A stretch of 64,000 nt of DNA. Origin: Bog-473 sp963754445 (GTDB taxonomy: Bacteria; Actinomycetota; Acidimicrobiia; Acidimicrobiales; RAAP-2). The notes below the pieces were generated by a model, which saw nothing but the letters and a program-made list of their open reading frames with translations, made no database searches and had not been told where the DNA came from. Made by a program: the position numbers and the translations under genes. The stretch is taken from assembly GCA_963754445.1 (NCBI GenBank), contig CAVWFT010000001.1, forward strand, positions 558,001 to 622,000, read 5' to 3'. Shown piece by piece: positions 1 through 9,808 of the stretch; positions within the stretch are counted from its first letter, which is position 1, and each line of letters starts with the position of its first letter.

Positions 1-2184
1 CGCGCCGACGTGCAGACCGAGGCCATGAGTGATCTCGAGCAGGCGGCGGCGGGACTGGCGGCCGACCTGGCCGAACGGACGGGTGAGCTCGAGGCGGCGG
101 CCGGTGCGGCCGAGCAGGCCCAGGTTGCGGCCGACGAGGCCGAAGAGGCGCGCCACCGCACGGCGGCCCGGGCCGAGGCGCTGGAGCGGGCCCTCTCCGA
201 TCTCCAGGGCGCCGGTGGGCGCGAGCTGCTGCGCGAGGTGGACGGAGTCGTGGGCTCGCTGGTCGACCTGGTCGAGATCGACGACGGCTGGGAATCGGCC
301 TTCGAGGCGGCCGCCGGAGCCGGCGTCGCCGCCGTGGTGGTCGACGGCCGGCGCTCGGCGCAGGCCGCGTTGACCACCTTGCGCGAGCGCGGGGTCACCG
401 GCGCCGTGCTGGCCCCCCGCGACGGCTCCGGTGCGGTGGTCACCGATCTCCCCCTGGGCAGCAGCGCCCAGCGGGTGCGGGCCCACGTCCGGGCCCGCCG
501 GGGCGGAGACGTGGCCGAGTCCGTCCTCGATGCCCTGGTCGGAAGGGCCGTCCGGGTGGACGGTTGGGAGGAGGCGATCGACCTCTCCCTGGCCCGCGAC
601 GACCTCGTGGTCGTGACGCCGGACGGTGATCGCTTCGCCGCCACGGGTTGGCGGGTGCGCTCGGGCGCCGGGGTGGTCACCGCCGCCGCCGTGGAAGAGG
701 CCCAGCAGCGGGCCGAGGATGCCGCCGCCCGGGCCGAGCTGGCCCGGGCCACCCTGTCCGACGCCCGCATCGCCCTCGCCCGTTGCCGCGACGCCCGGGC
801 CGCGGCCGAGCGGGCCGCCGATCGCCACGCCTCGGCCATCGGCTCCGCCACGGGCGACGCCGCCCGCTCGATCGAGGAGCAGGGACGGCTGGCCACCGAG
901 CTCGAGGACGCCCGTGCCGCCATGGAGGCCGCGGAGCAGCGCCTGGCCGATCTGGGCGCCGAAGGGATCCGGCTGGCCGAGACGACGCCCGCGCTCGAGG
1001 ACGCCGTGGGCGCCTGGGCCGATCTGGCGGCCCGACGGGCGACTCTGGCCGAGCAGCGCCAGGAGCTCGAGGTCAGGGTGGCCGGTGTGGACGAGCGCCG
1101 CCGGGTCCTGACCGAGCGCCAGGCCGAGGTGGAGCGGCGGCTCCAGGGCCACGCCGAGGAGCGGGCGTCGGCGGCAGCGCGCCGCGAGCGCCTCGAGGCC
1201 GAGGGGACGGCGCTGGCCCGTTTGGAGCAGGTGGTGGCGCGCGAGCACGAGCGGCTCGACGGCATCTTCGACGCGCTGCGTCACGACTACCAGGACCAGG
1301 TGGACGCGGTGCGGGCCGGGGGCGAGAAACTCGAGCGGCTGCGCCAGGACCGGCACACCACCGACCAGCGCCTCGAAGCGGTGCGCACACGGACCCGCGC
1401 CCTCGATCTCGAGATCAACGAGGTCGACCTGCGCACCGAGGCGCTGACCGAGCACATCGGCCGCGACCTCGACGCCAAGCCCGAGGAGCTGGCGGGGCTG
1501 GCCGAACCCGATGCGCCCGAGGGCACGTCGCTCCCGGCGCACGCCGAGGAGCTGGAACGCAAGCTCGCCGCGCTGGGGCCGGTGAACCCGCTCGCCCTCG
1601 AGGAGCTCTCGGTGCTCGAGGAGCGCCACAGGGAACTCGAGGCGCAGGTCGACGACGTGCGCGGGGCGCGCCGCGAGCTGCACGAGGTGGTCCGCACTCT
1701 CGACCAGGAGATCATGTCCTCGTTCGCCGCCGCGGCGGCCGACGTCAACGAGCACTTCTCGACCCTCGTCGCCATGCTCTTCCCGGGTGGCACGGGCCGC
1801 CTGGTGCTTCTCGAGCCCGACGACCTGCTGAACACCGGCGTGGAGATCGAGGTTCGCCCGGCCGGCCGCAACGTCCGCCGCGTCTCGCTGCTCTCTGGGG
1901 GCGAGCGCTCCATGGCCGCGCTGGCCTTCCTCTTCGCCGTCTTCCGCAGCCGACCGTCGCCCTTCTACATGATGGACGAGGTCGAGGCCGCGCTCGACGA
2001 CGTGAACCTCAGCCGCTTCCTCACCTTGGTGCACGAGTTCCGCGACGAGGCCCAATTGCTCATCGTGAGCCATCAGAAACGGACGATGGAGACGGGCGAC
2101 GCGCTCTACGGCGTGACGATGGCCCCGGGCGGATCATCACAGGTCGTGAGCCAGAAGGTGGCCAAGGAGAAGCAGGCGGTCTGA
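1..2184 (+). CDS. smc: Chromosome segregation protein SMC (C-terminal ~728 residues, 5'-truncated by window edge)
   Basis: ATPase subunit of the condensin-like SMC-ScpAB complex, which organises and segregates the nucleoid. The frame is open from base 1, so the N-terminal Walker A head lies upstream. Visible order (numbered from the window edge): end of the first coiled-coil arm, hinge at about residues 70-210 with the usual GRELLREVDGVVGSL-type core, a long Ala/Glu/Arg-rich coiled coil to about residue 560, then the C-terminal head. The ABC signature LLSGGERSM is at about residue 630, followed by the Walker B/D-loop FYMMDEVEAALDD. The stop overlaps the start of the next small gene. The smc-ftsY neighbourhood is standard for actinobacteria. 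Confidence 0.97.
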   Translation, partial: RADVQTEAMSDLEQAAAGLAADLAERTGELEAAAGAAEQAQVAADEAEEARHRTAARAEALERALSDLQGAGGRELLREVDGVVGSLVDLVEIDDGWESAFEAAAGAGVAAVVVDGRRSAQAALTTLRERGVTGAVLAPRDGSGAVVTDLPLGSSAQRVRAHVRARRGGDVAESVLDALVGRAVRVDGWEEAIDLSLARDDLVVVTPDGDRFAATGWRVRSGAGVVTAAAVEEAQQRAEDAAARAELARATLSDARIALARCRDARAAAERAADRHASAIGSATGDAARSIEEQGRLATELEDARAAMEAAEQRLADLGAEGIRLAETTPALEDAVGAWADLAARRATLAEQRQELEVRVAGVDERRRVLTERQAEVERRLQGHAEERASAAARRERLEAEGTALARLEQVVAREHERLDGIFDALRHDYQDQVDAVRAGGEKLERLRQDRHTTDQRLEAVRTRTRALDLEINEVDLRTEALTEHIGRDLDAKPEELAGLAEPDAPEGTSLPAHAEELERKLAALGPVNPLALEELSVLEERHRELEAQVDDVRGARRELHEVVRTLDQEIMSSFAAAAADVNEHFSTLVAMLFPGGTGRLVLLEPDDLLNTGVEIEVRPAGRNVRRVSLLSGGERSMAALAFLFAVFRSRPSPFYMMDEVEAALDDVNLSRFLTLVHEFRDEAQLLIVSHQKRTMETGDALYGVTMAPGGSSQVVSQKVAKEKQAV

Positions 2185-2321
2185 TGGGATCGCTCGTGAT
2201 CGTCCTGGCCGTCGTGGCCGTGCTCGTCCTGGTCAGCGGCGGCACCGCCATGGCCCGGAGCCGGCGCCGCCTGCGTGAGTACGACGAGGGCGAGCACGAC
2301 GGGGCGACGGAGACGCCATGA
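2184..2321 (+). CDS. Small single-pass membrane protein (45 aa) between smc and ftsY
   Basis: A 45-residue reading frame whose ATG overlaps the smc stop (TGATG) and whose TGA overlaps the ftsY ATG (ATGA), so it is placed for translational coupling on both sides. Residues 2-21 form one hydrophobic helix (GSLVIVLAVVAVLVLVSGG), followed by a basic stretch (RSRRRL) and an acidic tail (YDEGEHDG). No family is recognised. The tight overlap and clean transmembrane-then-basic layout support a real gene. A role as a membrane partner of the SRP receptor is only a guess from position. Confidence 0.6.
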   Translation: MGSLVIVLAVVAVLVLVSGGTAMARSRRRLREYDEGEHDGATETP

Positions 2322-3472
2322 CCGTCGTCATCCTCCTCGTCGTCGTGGCCCTGGTCGTCCTGGCCGTCATCGGCTTCGTCGTCACCCGCGGCCGACGCGG
2401 CGGTTCGGTGGCCGCCCCGCCGTCGAAGCCCGCCGCCCCGCCGTCACCGCCGCCGCCCCAGCGCGCCGTCACCACGGCCGCACCGGAGGCGCCCGTGGCA
2501 ACGGAGACGGCGGCAACGCCCACCCCGGTCGCTGAACCGGCGGTCGCCGAGGAGACGGCGCCTCCCGCCACCTACCGCAGCCGGCTGGGCAACGTACGCG
2601 GCCTGTTCAGCGGTGCGGTCGCCTCGTTGCGGACCGGTCGGATCGACGCCGCGACCTGGGACTCCCTCGAGGAGGCGCTGATCCGGGCCGACGTGGGTGT
2701 CGCCACGACCGACGCGCTGCTCGAGGACCTCAAGGCAAAAGTGGCCTCCAAGGAGATCTCGGGCGGGGACGACCTGCTCCAGGCCCTGGGTGTCTCCATC
2801 CGCGCGCTGCTCGAGACGGCCGGATCGCGCTCGTTGCGCTTCGACGGCACAGCCGGACATCCCGACGTCTGGCTCATCGTCGGCGTCAACGGTGTGGGCA
2901 AGACGACCACGATCGGCAAGTTGGCCAAGCGCCAGTCGGCGGCCGGGCACTCGGTGCTCCTGGCGGCCGGTGACACCTTCCGAGCCGCTGCGGCCGACCA
3001 GCTGCACATGTGGGCCGACCGGTCCGGCACCGAGATCGTGCGCGGAGCCGAGGGGGGCGACCCGAGCGCCATCGTCTTCGATGCCGTCCAGCGGGCGGCC
3101 GCCCGGGGGAACGACCTCGTGCTGGCCGACACCGCGGGCCGGCTGCACACCAAGGTCAACCTGGTCGAGGAGCTCAAGAAGATCCGCCGTGTCGCCGGCC
3201 GTGACCCGGGCAACGTGACCGAGGTGCTCTTGGTGCTCGACGCCACGACGGGCCAGAACGCGCTGGTCCAAGCCCGGCAATTCACCGAGGCGGTGGAGGT
3301 CACCGGGATCGTCCTGACCAAGCTCGACGGCACCGCCAAGGGTGGGATCGTCATCGCGGTGCAGCGCGACCTCGGCCTGCCGGTCAAACTGGTCGGACTG
3401 GGTGAGGGTGTGGACGACCTGGTCGACTTCGACCCGGACGAATTCGTCGACGCACTCCTCTCCACCGACTGA
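2318..3472 (+). CDS. ftsY: Signal recognition particle receptor FtsY
   Basis: SRP receptor GTPase that docks Ffh-bound ribosomes at the membrane for co-translational insertion. The 384-aa protein starts with one transmembrane helix (about residues 3-22, VILLVVVALVVLAVIGFVV), then a Pro/Ala-rich linker to about residue 85 in place of the long acidic A domain of proteobacteria. The NG domain follows, with P-loop GVNGVGKTTTIGKL near residue 190, DTAGRLHTKVNLVEEL (G3) and TKLDGTAKGG (G4 region). An N-terminal membrane anchor is usual in actinobacterial FtsY. It overlaps the preceding small gene by ATGA. Confidence 0.97.
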   Translation: MTVVILLVVVALVVLAVIGFVVTRGRRGGSVAAPPSKPAAPPSPPPPQRAVTTAAPEAPVATETAATPTPVAEPAVAEETAPPATYRSRLGNVRGLFSGAVASLRTGRIDAATWDSLEEALIRADVGVATTDALLEDLKAKVASKEISGGDDLLQALGVSIRALLETAGSRSLRFDGTAGHPDVWLIVGVNGVGKTTTIGKLAKRQSAAGHSVLLAAGDTFRAAAADQLHMWADRSGTEIVRGAEGGDPSAIVFDAVQRAAARGNDLVLADTAGRLHTKVNLVEELKKIRRVAGRDPGNVTEVLLVLDATTGQNALVQARQFTEAVEVTGIVLTKLDGTAKGGIVIAVQRDLGLPVKLVGLGEGVDDLVDFDPDEFVDALLSTD

Positions 3473-3485
3473 GGAGGGTGGATCC

Positions 3486-3716
3486 ATGGACCTGAACGAC
3501 AAGCAGAAGCGGGTGCTGGCCGTGGTGCTCGTGCTCCACGTGCTCTTGGGCGCCCTGACCCGCATGGATCTCAAGGGGCGCCCGGCCGACGCGGTGCGGG
3601 GCCCCAAGCGACTCTGGAAGGTCTGGTCGACCCTCAATACGACGGGATCGGTGGCCTACTGGCTGGTCGGGCGCAAGCGGGTCGTGGAGGGCGGCGTCGA
3701 GGTGGCCTCGGCCTGA
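3486..3716 (+). CDS. Small membrane protein downstream of ftsY (76 aa)
   Basis: A 76-aa protein starting at ATG 3486 behind a good Shine-Dalgarno (GAGGAGGG, about 8 bases upstream), 13 bp after ftsY and probably cotranscribed. A hydrophobic helix at about residues 9-25 (VLAVVLVLHVLLGALT) is followed by a polar segment DLKGRPADAVRGPKRLWK and a second weaker helix STLNTTGSVAYWLVG ending in basic residues. The layout recalls the phospholipase-D N-terminal (PLDc_N) type of small membrane domain, a family resemblance only. Function unknown. Confidence 0.7.
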   Translation: MDLNDKQKRVLAVVLVLHVLLGALTRMDLKGRPADAVRGPKRLWKVWSTLNTTGSVAYWLVGRKRVVEGGVEVASA

Positions 3717-3755
3717 CGGGCGACCGGCGGGAGCGGTCCCCGCCGGACGAGGTGG

Positions 3756-4520
3756 TCAGGACCAGCGGACGTGGAAGCTGTCGAGGAAATCGTCGAGCAC
3801 GCGCCCGTCGCCCTCGACGGCCAGCAACGCCGGGTCGGTCCGGTTCCACAGGGCCAGGTAGAGGTCGACCGCCCGACCCGTCGCCGTGCAGTCGGCCGCC
3901 TCCACGTCGACGGCGGGACCGGCGACGGTGGTCACGCCCTCCCGATCGATGCGGAGCAGCCAGGTGCCGTCGGTGTCGCTGCAGGCGATGCCCAGGGTGG
4001 TGGGCTCGTCGGCCCGGACCCGGGTCGAGCGCCGGGGGACGAAGGCGACGAGCAGTTCGTCGACGCCGTCGGCGGCGAAGACGGGCTCGATCGGGCTCAG
4101 CGCCCTGCCGGCCGTCAGCTCGGTGTCGACCCGGTGGATGGCCGTCTCGTGGGCCTGCCGGCGAGCCCAGTGGTCCAGGGGCGAGGCGGCGGCCAGGAAC
4201 GTGAAGCACTCGAGGTCGGCGGGCGCCGCGCCCAGGGTGGCCACCAGGGCGGCCTGTCCGGTCTCGAACCAGCCGCCCAGCGCCTCGTCGGCGGGCCACG
4301 AGCCGACGACGTCGTCGAGCTCGACGAGCCAGGGCTCGGTGTGCGGCGTGGCCACGATGGCTGTGGCCCAGCGGTGCACGCCGCCGGTGTGGCGCACCAG
4401 GTCGCGGGCGACCCATTCGGGACAGGTCGGCACCGGGGCGTCGGGATCGACGGCCGCCGCCGCCGCCGTCATGCGTGCCCCTTCGAGGGCCAGGGCATCG
4501 ACGAGGTCGCCGGTCTCCAT
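3756..4520 (-). CDS. Maleylpyruvate isomerase family mycothiol-dependent enzyme (DinB-like)
   Basis: 254-aa member of the actinobacterial DinB/MDMPI superfamily, whose members use mycothiol as thiol cofactor for isomerase or transferase chemistry. The N-terminal four-helix DinB-like domain contains the typical PTCPEWVARDLVRHTGGVHR stretch (about residues 31-50) with the metal-binding His; a second His cluster (about HETAIHRVDTEL) follows near residue 145. The C-terminal third matches the MDMPI C-terminal domain layout (DLYLALWNR). The substrate cannot be read from sequence. It is monocistronic, convergent with the ftsY operon. Confidence 0.8.
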   Translation of the reverse strand: METGDLVDALALEGARMTAAAAAVDPDAPVPTCPEWVARDLVRHTGGVHRWATAIVATPHTEPWLVELDDVVGSWPADEALGGWFETGQAALVATLGAAPADLECFTFLAAASPLDHWARRQAHETAIHRVDTELTAGRALSPIEPVFAADGVDELLVAFVPRRSTRVRADEPTTLGIACSDTDGTWLLRIDREGVTTVAGPAVDVEAADCTATGRAVDLYLALWNRTDPALLAVEGDGRVLDDFLDSFHVRWS

Positions 4521-4533
4521 GAGCCGATGTCGG

Positions 4534-5121
4534 CTACTGCTGCTGCAGGGTGATCAGGTCGATGACGAACACGAGGGTGTCGTTCGCCGCGATGCCCGGT
4601 CCGGGTGACTCCGAGCCATAGCCGTCGGCGGGCGGGATGATCAGCTCGCGCCGACCGCCCTGCTTCATGCCGACGACGCCCTTGTCCCAGCCGGGGATGA
4701 CGTCACCGAGGCCGACCGTGAAGGTGAAGGGCTTGCTGGTCCACGAAGACTGGACCACCTTGCCCGACGAGTACGTGGCCAGGACGTACTGCACCGTGGC
4801 GGTGTCGCCGTCGGCCGCCGCCGGACCCGTTCCCGTGATGAGGTCGGCGCTCTGGAGCTGCGTCGGCGGGGTACCGCTCGGGACGGTGACCGTGGGGGCG
4901 GTGCCGAACGTGCCGGCGGGGGACTGGTCCGCCACCGGGATGGGCTCGATGGCGGCAAGCGGGTTGCCGTCGGTCGATGACGTGTGCTTGACGTGCGTCG
5001 TGGTGGTGGTGCTGCTCGACGAGGCGGAGGGCGACGACGAGCCGCAGGCGGCGAGAACCACGGCGCCCAGCACGCCCAGGGCGGCGAGCACGCGGCGCGA
5101 ACGACGAGGCGGGAATGTCAT
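4534..5121 (-). CDS. FKBP-type peptidyl-prolyl cis-trans isomerase, lipoprotein
   Basis: Secreted prolyl isomerase predicted to be tethered to the membrane by lipid. Start chosen at 5121 because it gives a basic n-region (PPRRSRR), hydrophobic core and lipobox LAAC near residue 25. A Ser/Thr-rich linker of about 60 residues follows, then one FKBP domain (about residues 85-195) with GDTATVQYV, SSWTSKPFTFTVGLGDVIPG, GWDKGVVGMKQGGRRELIIP and YGSESPGPGIAANDTLVFVIDL, which includes the core FKBP active-site framework. Probably assists folding of exported proteins. It could be read further upstream, but that would bury the signal peptide. Confidence 0.9.
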   Translation of the reverse strand: MTFPPRRSRRVLAALGVLGAVVLAACGSSSPSASSSSTTTTTHVKHTSSTDGNPLAAIEPIPVADQSPAGTFGTAPTVTVPSGTPPTQLQSADLITGTGPAAADGDTATVQYVLATYSSGKVVQSSWTSKPFTFTVGLGDVIPGWDKGVVGMKQGGRRELIIPPADGYGSESPGPGIAANDTLVFVIDLITLQQQ

Positions 5122-5156
5122 GGGCCGAGACGGTAGCCGCTCGTCGCGGCGCCCCA

Positions 5157-6188
5157 TCAGCGGGTGGGGGTGTAGGGATCCCACGCCGCGGGCGCCGACG
5201 CCAGGTGCGCTTCGATCAGTGCGCGCACGTGCGCCGGATCCACCGCGCTGTCGCCATCTCCTGCCCGAGCGAGGGTCGGCGTGAGGCCCGAGACCGGGCC
5301 CGCCGCCCACGACGCCACGCCGCCCACCCGTACCTCTTCCTCGTTGAGCCGCTCGGCCAGCGGTGCCAGATCGACCCGGGGCCGGATCGGACGCGAGCGG
5401 AACTGGACCCAGCTCTCGTAGCGGTAGACGAACTCGGAGCGGCGGCCGCGCTGCGTGAGCAGTGCGCCGCGCTCGGTCGCCGCGTGGACGGCCATGGGGT
5501 GCAGTCCCGCCGTCCACATCCCACCGAACCGGTGTCCACCGCCGGACGGCGCGTCCGCCGGTACCTGCACGACGGCCAAGTCGAGCGCCGGCAGCTCCTC
5601 GATCGTCACCGCGCCCGAGCTGAGCGCGGCCTCCGACGCGTCGAGGGTGGCGTCCTCCTCCTCCCACAGCGCCGCCCAGCGCTCCGGGTGGTCGCACAGC
5701 TCGGGCAGGAGACCGAGCATCTCGGTGTAGAGGGCGGCGGTCTGTGCCTCGTAGTCGGAGTCGTGGGGCAACCCGACCAGGGGGCTGCGCTCGGCGTCGG
5801 CGTAGGCGGCGATCGCCATGGAGATGCGGGCGGCGTCGCGTCGGGTGGTGACGGCGAAGTCACCGGCCCGGGCCACCTCGACGAGCAGGTCTCGTCGGGT
5901 CCGGGCTTCGTCCGGGGCGACCAGGGCGAAGAGACCGACCAGCCCGTCCTGGTCGAAGTGGTTGTTCGAGGCCAACCCGGCCGATCCGTGATGGCCTCCA
6001 CCCGACTCGACGTAGCGGAGGGCCATCTCGGCCGAGAGATCGGCCCAGAACGCGGCGGGCGAACGGATGCCCGGCCAGTGGGAGAGGCACAGGACGGTGC
6101 CCGGGGCCGGTGCGCCGTCGACGACGACGCTCGGCTCCGCGCCGTCGAGGGTGGCGTACGGAGCGAACCGCAGCGGTGTGAACCCCAT
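5157..6188 (-). CDS. Uncharacterised 343-aa protein (possibly DUF6687)
   Basis: A soluble 343-residue protein with no signal peptide or membrane helix. Conspicuous short motifs are SHWPGIRSP near residue 36, ALRYVESGG near 57 and SNNHFDQDGLVGLFAL near 75, which look like conserved catalytic or binding loops; the NHFDxDG loop resembles the phosphoesterase/aldolase-like DUF6687 family as I remember it, which needs checking by search. Later blocks (GGMWTAGLHPMAV, YRYESWVQFRSRP) resemble self-recognition loops of the same family. Divergent from ffh; the two starts are only 41 bp apart. Confidence 0.6.
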   Translation of the reverse strand: MGFTPLRFAPYATLDGAEPSVVVDGAPAPGTVLCLSHWPGIRSPAAFWADLSAEMALRYVESGGGHHGSAGLASNNHFDQDGLVGLFALVAPDEARTRRDLLVEVARAGDFAVTTRRDAARISMAIAAYADAERSPLVGLPHDSDYEAQTAALYTEMLGLLPELCDHPERWAALWEEEDATLDASEAALSSGAVTIEELPALDLAVVQVPADAPSGGGHRFGGMWTAGLHPMAVHAATERGALLTQRGRRSEFVYRYESWVQFRSRPIRPRVDLAPLAERLNEEEVRVGGVASWAAGPVSGLTPTLARAGDGDSAVDPAHVRALIEAHLASAPAAWDPYTPTR

Positions 6189-6215
6189 GCCCGGAGAGCG
6201 TACGGGTGCCCCCGC

Positions 6216-6221
6216 TAACCT
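6216..6221 (+). promoter_or_regulatory. Putative -10 element (TAACCT) of ffh, leaderless type
   Basis: TAACCT lies 8 bases before the ffh ATG with no Shine-Dalgarno between them. The same TANNNT-short gap-start arrangement recurs before many first genes here, so transcription probably begins at or within a base or two of the ATG. No clear -35 box is seen. Confidence 0.5.
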
Positions 6222-6229
6222 GAGTCTCC

Positions 6230-7786
<1,557 letters not shown>

Positions 7787-7891
7787 GCCCTCCATCTGCA
7801 ACAATGGTCACCCGGCGCGCCCTGGTCGCGTCCGATTCGTGACGGGGCGATGCGCAGCAGCCATCGCCGGTGCAATGAGAGGAACCATTTC

Positions 7892-8179
7892 GTGGCAGTG
7901 AAGCTCCGCCTCGTGCGGATGGGAAAGAAGAAGCAGCCGACGTACCGTCTGGTGGCCGCCGACAGCAGGTCGCCCCGTGACGGTCGCTTCCTCGAGATCG
8001 TGGGCACCTACGCCCCCCGGGGCGCGTCGACGGCCGAACCCGATGCGGTGATCAACATCGACAACGAGAAGGCCGTGAAATGGCTGGTGAACGGCGCACA
8101 ACCCACGGAGCGGGTCGAGCGGCTGCTCAAGACCTCCGGAGCCTGGGACGAGTTCGCCGCGGCGAGGGCAGCCAAGTGA
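7892..8179 (+). CDS. rpsP: 30S ribosomal protein S16
   Basis: Small-subunit protein needed for 30S assembly. The 95-aa product begins VAVKLRLVRMGKKKQPTYRL, the invariant S16 start, so GTG 7892 (with GAGAGGA about 10 bases upstream) is preferred over longer in-frame starts that would add a non-conserved N-terminus. The block RSPRDGRFLEIVGTYAPR and the motif EKAVKWLVNGAQPTERVERLL complete the family signature. Its stop overlaps the GTG of the KH gene (AAGTGA), implying coupled translation. Confidence 0.97.
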   Translation: MAVKLRLVRMGKKKQPTYRLVAADSRSPRDGRFLEIVGTYAPRGASTAEPDAVINIDNEKAVKWLVNGAQPTERVERLLKTSGAWDEFAAARAAK

Positions 8180-8532
8180 CGGATCTCTACGAAGCGGGCG
8201 ACATCAACCAGACCGGGTCCGACGACACCTATGACGACGTCGATGTCGACGACGAGGCGGGGGAGGGCAACGAGATCTCCGAGGTCGACGGGGGCACGCC
8301 CCTGGCCGTCCTGACCTACCTGGCCAAGTCCCTCTCGAACGATCCCGAGTCGGTGGTGATCGACACCGAGGAGCGACGCGGCGGCCTGCGGCTCAGCCTG
8401 CACGTGGCCCCCGACGACATGGGCCGCGTCATCGGGCGGCGCGGTCGGACCGCCCAGGCCATCCGCACGTTGGTGAACGTGGCCGGCGCCAAGGACGGCG
8501 TCCAGGCCAGCGTGGACATCGTCGACGACTGA
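8176..8532 (+). CDS. khpA: KH-domain RNA-binding protein KhpA
   Basis: Small RNA-binding protein that usually sits between rpsP and rimM. GTG 8176 overlaps the rpsP stop by four bases. The 118-aa product has an unusually acidic N-terminal extension of about 40 residues (DDTYDDVDVDDEAGEGNEI), then the YlqC/KhpA core: LAVLTYLAKSLSNDPESVVI and the KH loop GRVIGRRGRTAQAIRTLV with the GxxG element GRRG. Standard KhpA is about 75-80 aa, so the acidic leader is extra. Expected to work with a KhpB-type partner on sRNA or cell-elongation control. Confidence 0.92.
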   Translation: MTDLYEAGDINQTGSDDTYDDVDVDDEAGEGNEISEVDGGTPLAVLTYLAKSLSNDPESVVIDTEERRGGLRLSLHVAPDDMGRVIGRRGRTAQAIRTLVNVAGAKDGVQASVDIVDD

Positions 8533-8533
8533 T

Positions 8534-8998
8534 CTGCTCAAGGTCGGCCGGATCGCCAAGGCCCATGGGCTGCGCGGCGAAGTGGTCGTCGCGCTCTGGA
8601 CCGACCAGGAGTCCCGGCTCGACCCGGGCACCGCGCTCGTCTCGGCCCGTGCCGTCCTGATCGTCGAATCCTCGAAACCCTTCGGCGAGGGGCGCTACAT
8701 CGTCCAGTTCGAGGGGATTCACGACCGCTCGTCGGCCGAAGCGCTGCGCGGGCTCGAGCTCGAGGCGGAGCCGCTGGAGGTCCCGGGCACGCTGTGGGTC
8801 CACGAACTCGTGGGTGCGACGGTGCGCGACGGTGGCGGGAACGTACTCGGCACCGTGGCCTCGGTCGAGGCCAACCCGGCCAGCGACCTCCTCGTGCTCG
8901 CTTCGGGCGGACTCATCCCGGCCACCTTCATCACCGCCCACGATCCCGCTTCGGGTGTGATCGAGGTCGACATCCCCGAGGGCCTGCTCGATCTGTGA
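8534..8998 (+). CDS. rimM: Ribosome maturation factor RimM (probable CTG start)
   Basis: Assembly factor for the 30S head, binding S19. The N-terminal hallmark KVGRIAKAHGLRGEVVV begins at codon 3 from 8534, and the PRC-barrel half carries LWVHELVGATVRD and VDIPEGLLDL. In this frame there is no ATG, GTG or TTG between the in-frame stop at 8474 and the conserved VGRI motif, so the only near-cognate start next to the khpA stop is CTG 8534. A start at the first in-frame ATG (8582) would delete the conserved N-terminus. Length from CTG is 154 aa, slightly short but within range. The stop overlaps the trmD start. Confidence 0.88.
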   Translation: MLKVGRIAKAHGLRGEVVVALWTDQESRLDPGTALVSARAVLIVESSKPFGEGRYIVQFEGIHDRSSAEALRGLELEAEPLEVPGTLWVHELVGATVRDGGGNVLGTVASVEANPASDLLVLASGGLIPATFITAHDPASGVIEVDIPEGLLDL

Positions 8999-9792
8999 GG
9001 ATCGACGTCTTCACCATCTTCCCCGACGCCATCCGCGGCTACGGCGCCACCTCGATCCTCGGCCGGGCCCAGGACCAGGGCGTGCTCGATCTCCGGGTGC
9101 ACGATCTCCGCGACGGGGCCAAAGACACCCGCCGCACGGTGGACGACAGCCCCTTCGGCGGCGGGGCGGGCATGGTGCTCATGCCCGAGCCCCTGTTCCG
9201 TTGCGTCGAGTCGGTTCCCGATGCGCCCCGACCCCTCTACCTCCTGGCGCCGAGTGGACGGCCCTTCGACCAGCACGTGGCCCAGGAGCTGGCGGCGACC
9301 GCGAGCGGCCCGTCGGGGGGCTTCTCGCTCCTGTGCGGGCGCTACGAGGGTGTGGACCAGCGCGTGGCGGATCACCTGGTGGACGGGGAGCTGTCCGTGG
9401 GCGACTTCGTGCTCGCCGGGGGCGAGCTGGCCGCCCTGGTCGTCGTCGAGGCGGTGGCCCGCCTGCAGCCCGAGGTGCTGGGCAACGAGGAGTCCGCTCT
9501 CGAGGAGAGCTTTTCGGCCGGGCTGCTCGAATACCCCCAGTACACCAGGCCCGCCGTGTTCCGGGACTGGGAGGTTCCCGGGGTGCTGCGCTCGGGGGAT
9601 CACGGGGCCGTCGCGGCCTGGCGCCACGACCAGGCCCTGCTGCGTACGGCGTCTCGGCGGCCGGACCTGCTCGAGCGCCTGGTCAGCGCCTCGGACCTCG
9701 ACCCCGACGACGTGCAGGTGCTGGCTGCGCACGGCTACGATGTTCCGTCCGGCCCTGGGCAGAGAGAGCCCTCACCGACCACGCCGGAATGA
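8995..9792 (+). CDS. trmD: tRNA (guanine-N1)-methyltransferase TrmD
   Basis: Methylates G37 of tRNAs with SAM, preventing +1 frameshifting. GTG 8995 overlaps the rimM stop (CTGTGAG) and gives the family start VRIDVFTIFPD. The SPOUT knot is visible as DDSPFGGGAGMVLMPEP, LLCGRYEGVDQRVAD and SVGDFVLAGGELAALVV; the C-terminal domain contains LLEYPQYTRPAVFRDWEVP. The 265-aa length is normal. Upstream in-frame starts exist but would overlap rimM extensively, so the short start is preferred. Confidence 0.97.
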   Translation: MRIDVFTIFPDAIRGYGATSILGRAQDQGVLDLRVHDLRDGAKDTRRTVDDSPFGGGAGMVLMPEPLFRCVESVPDAPRPLYLLAPSGRPFDQHVAQELAATASGPSGGFSLLCGRYEGVDQRVADHLVDGELSVGDFVLAGGELAALVVVEAVARLQPEVLGNEESALEESFSAGLLEYPQYTRPAVFRDWEVPGVLRSGDHGAVAAWRHDQALLRTASRRPDLLERLVSASDLDPDDVQVLAAHGYDVPSGPGQREPSPTTPE

Positions 9793-9808
9793 TCGAAGGA
9801 CACCTCTC

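Noticed and set aside
5122..5697. N-terminal extension of the FKBP lipoprotein to 387 aa
   Set aside because: It would bury the signal peptide and lipobox in the interior; the extension is antisense to the neighbouring gene.
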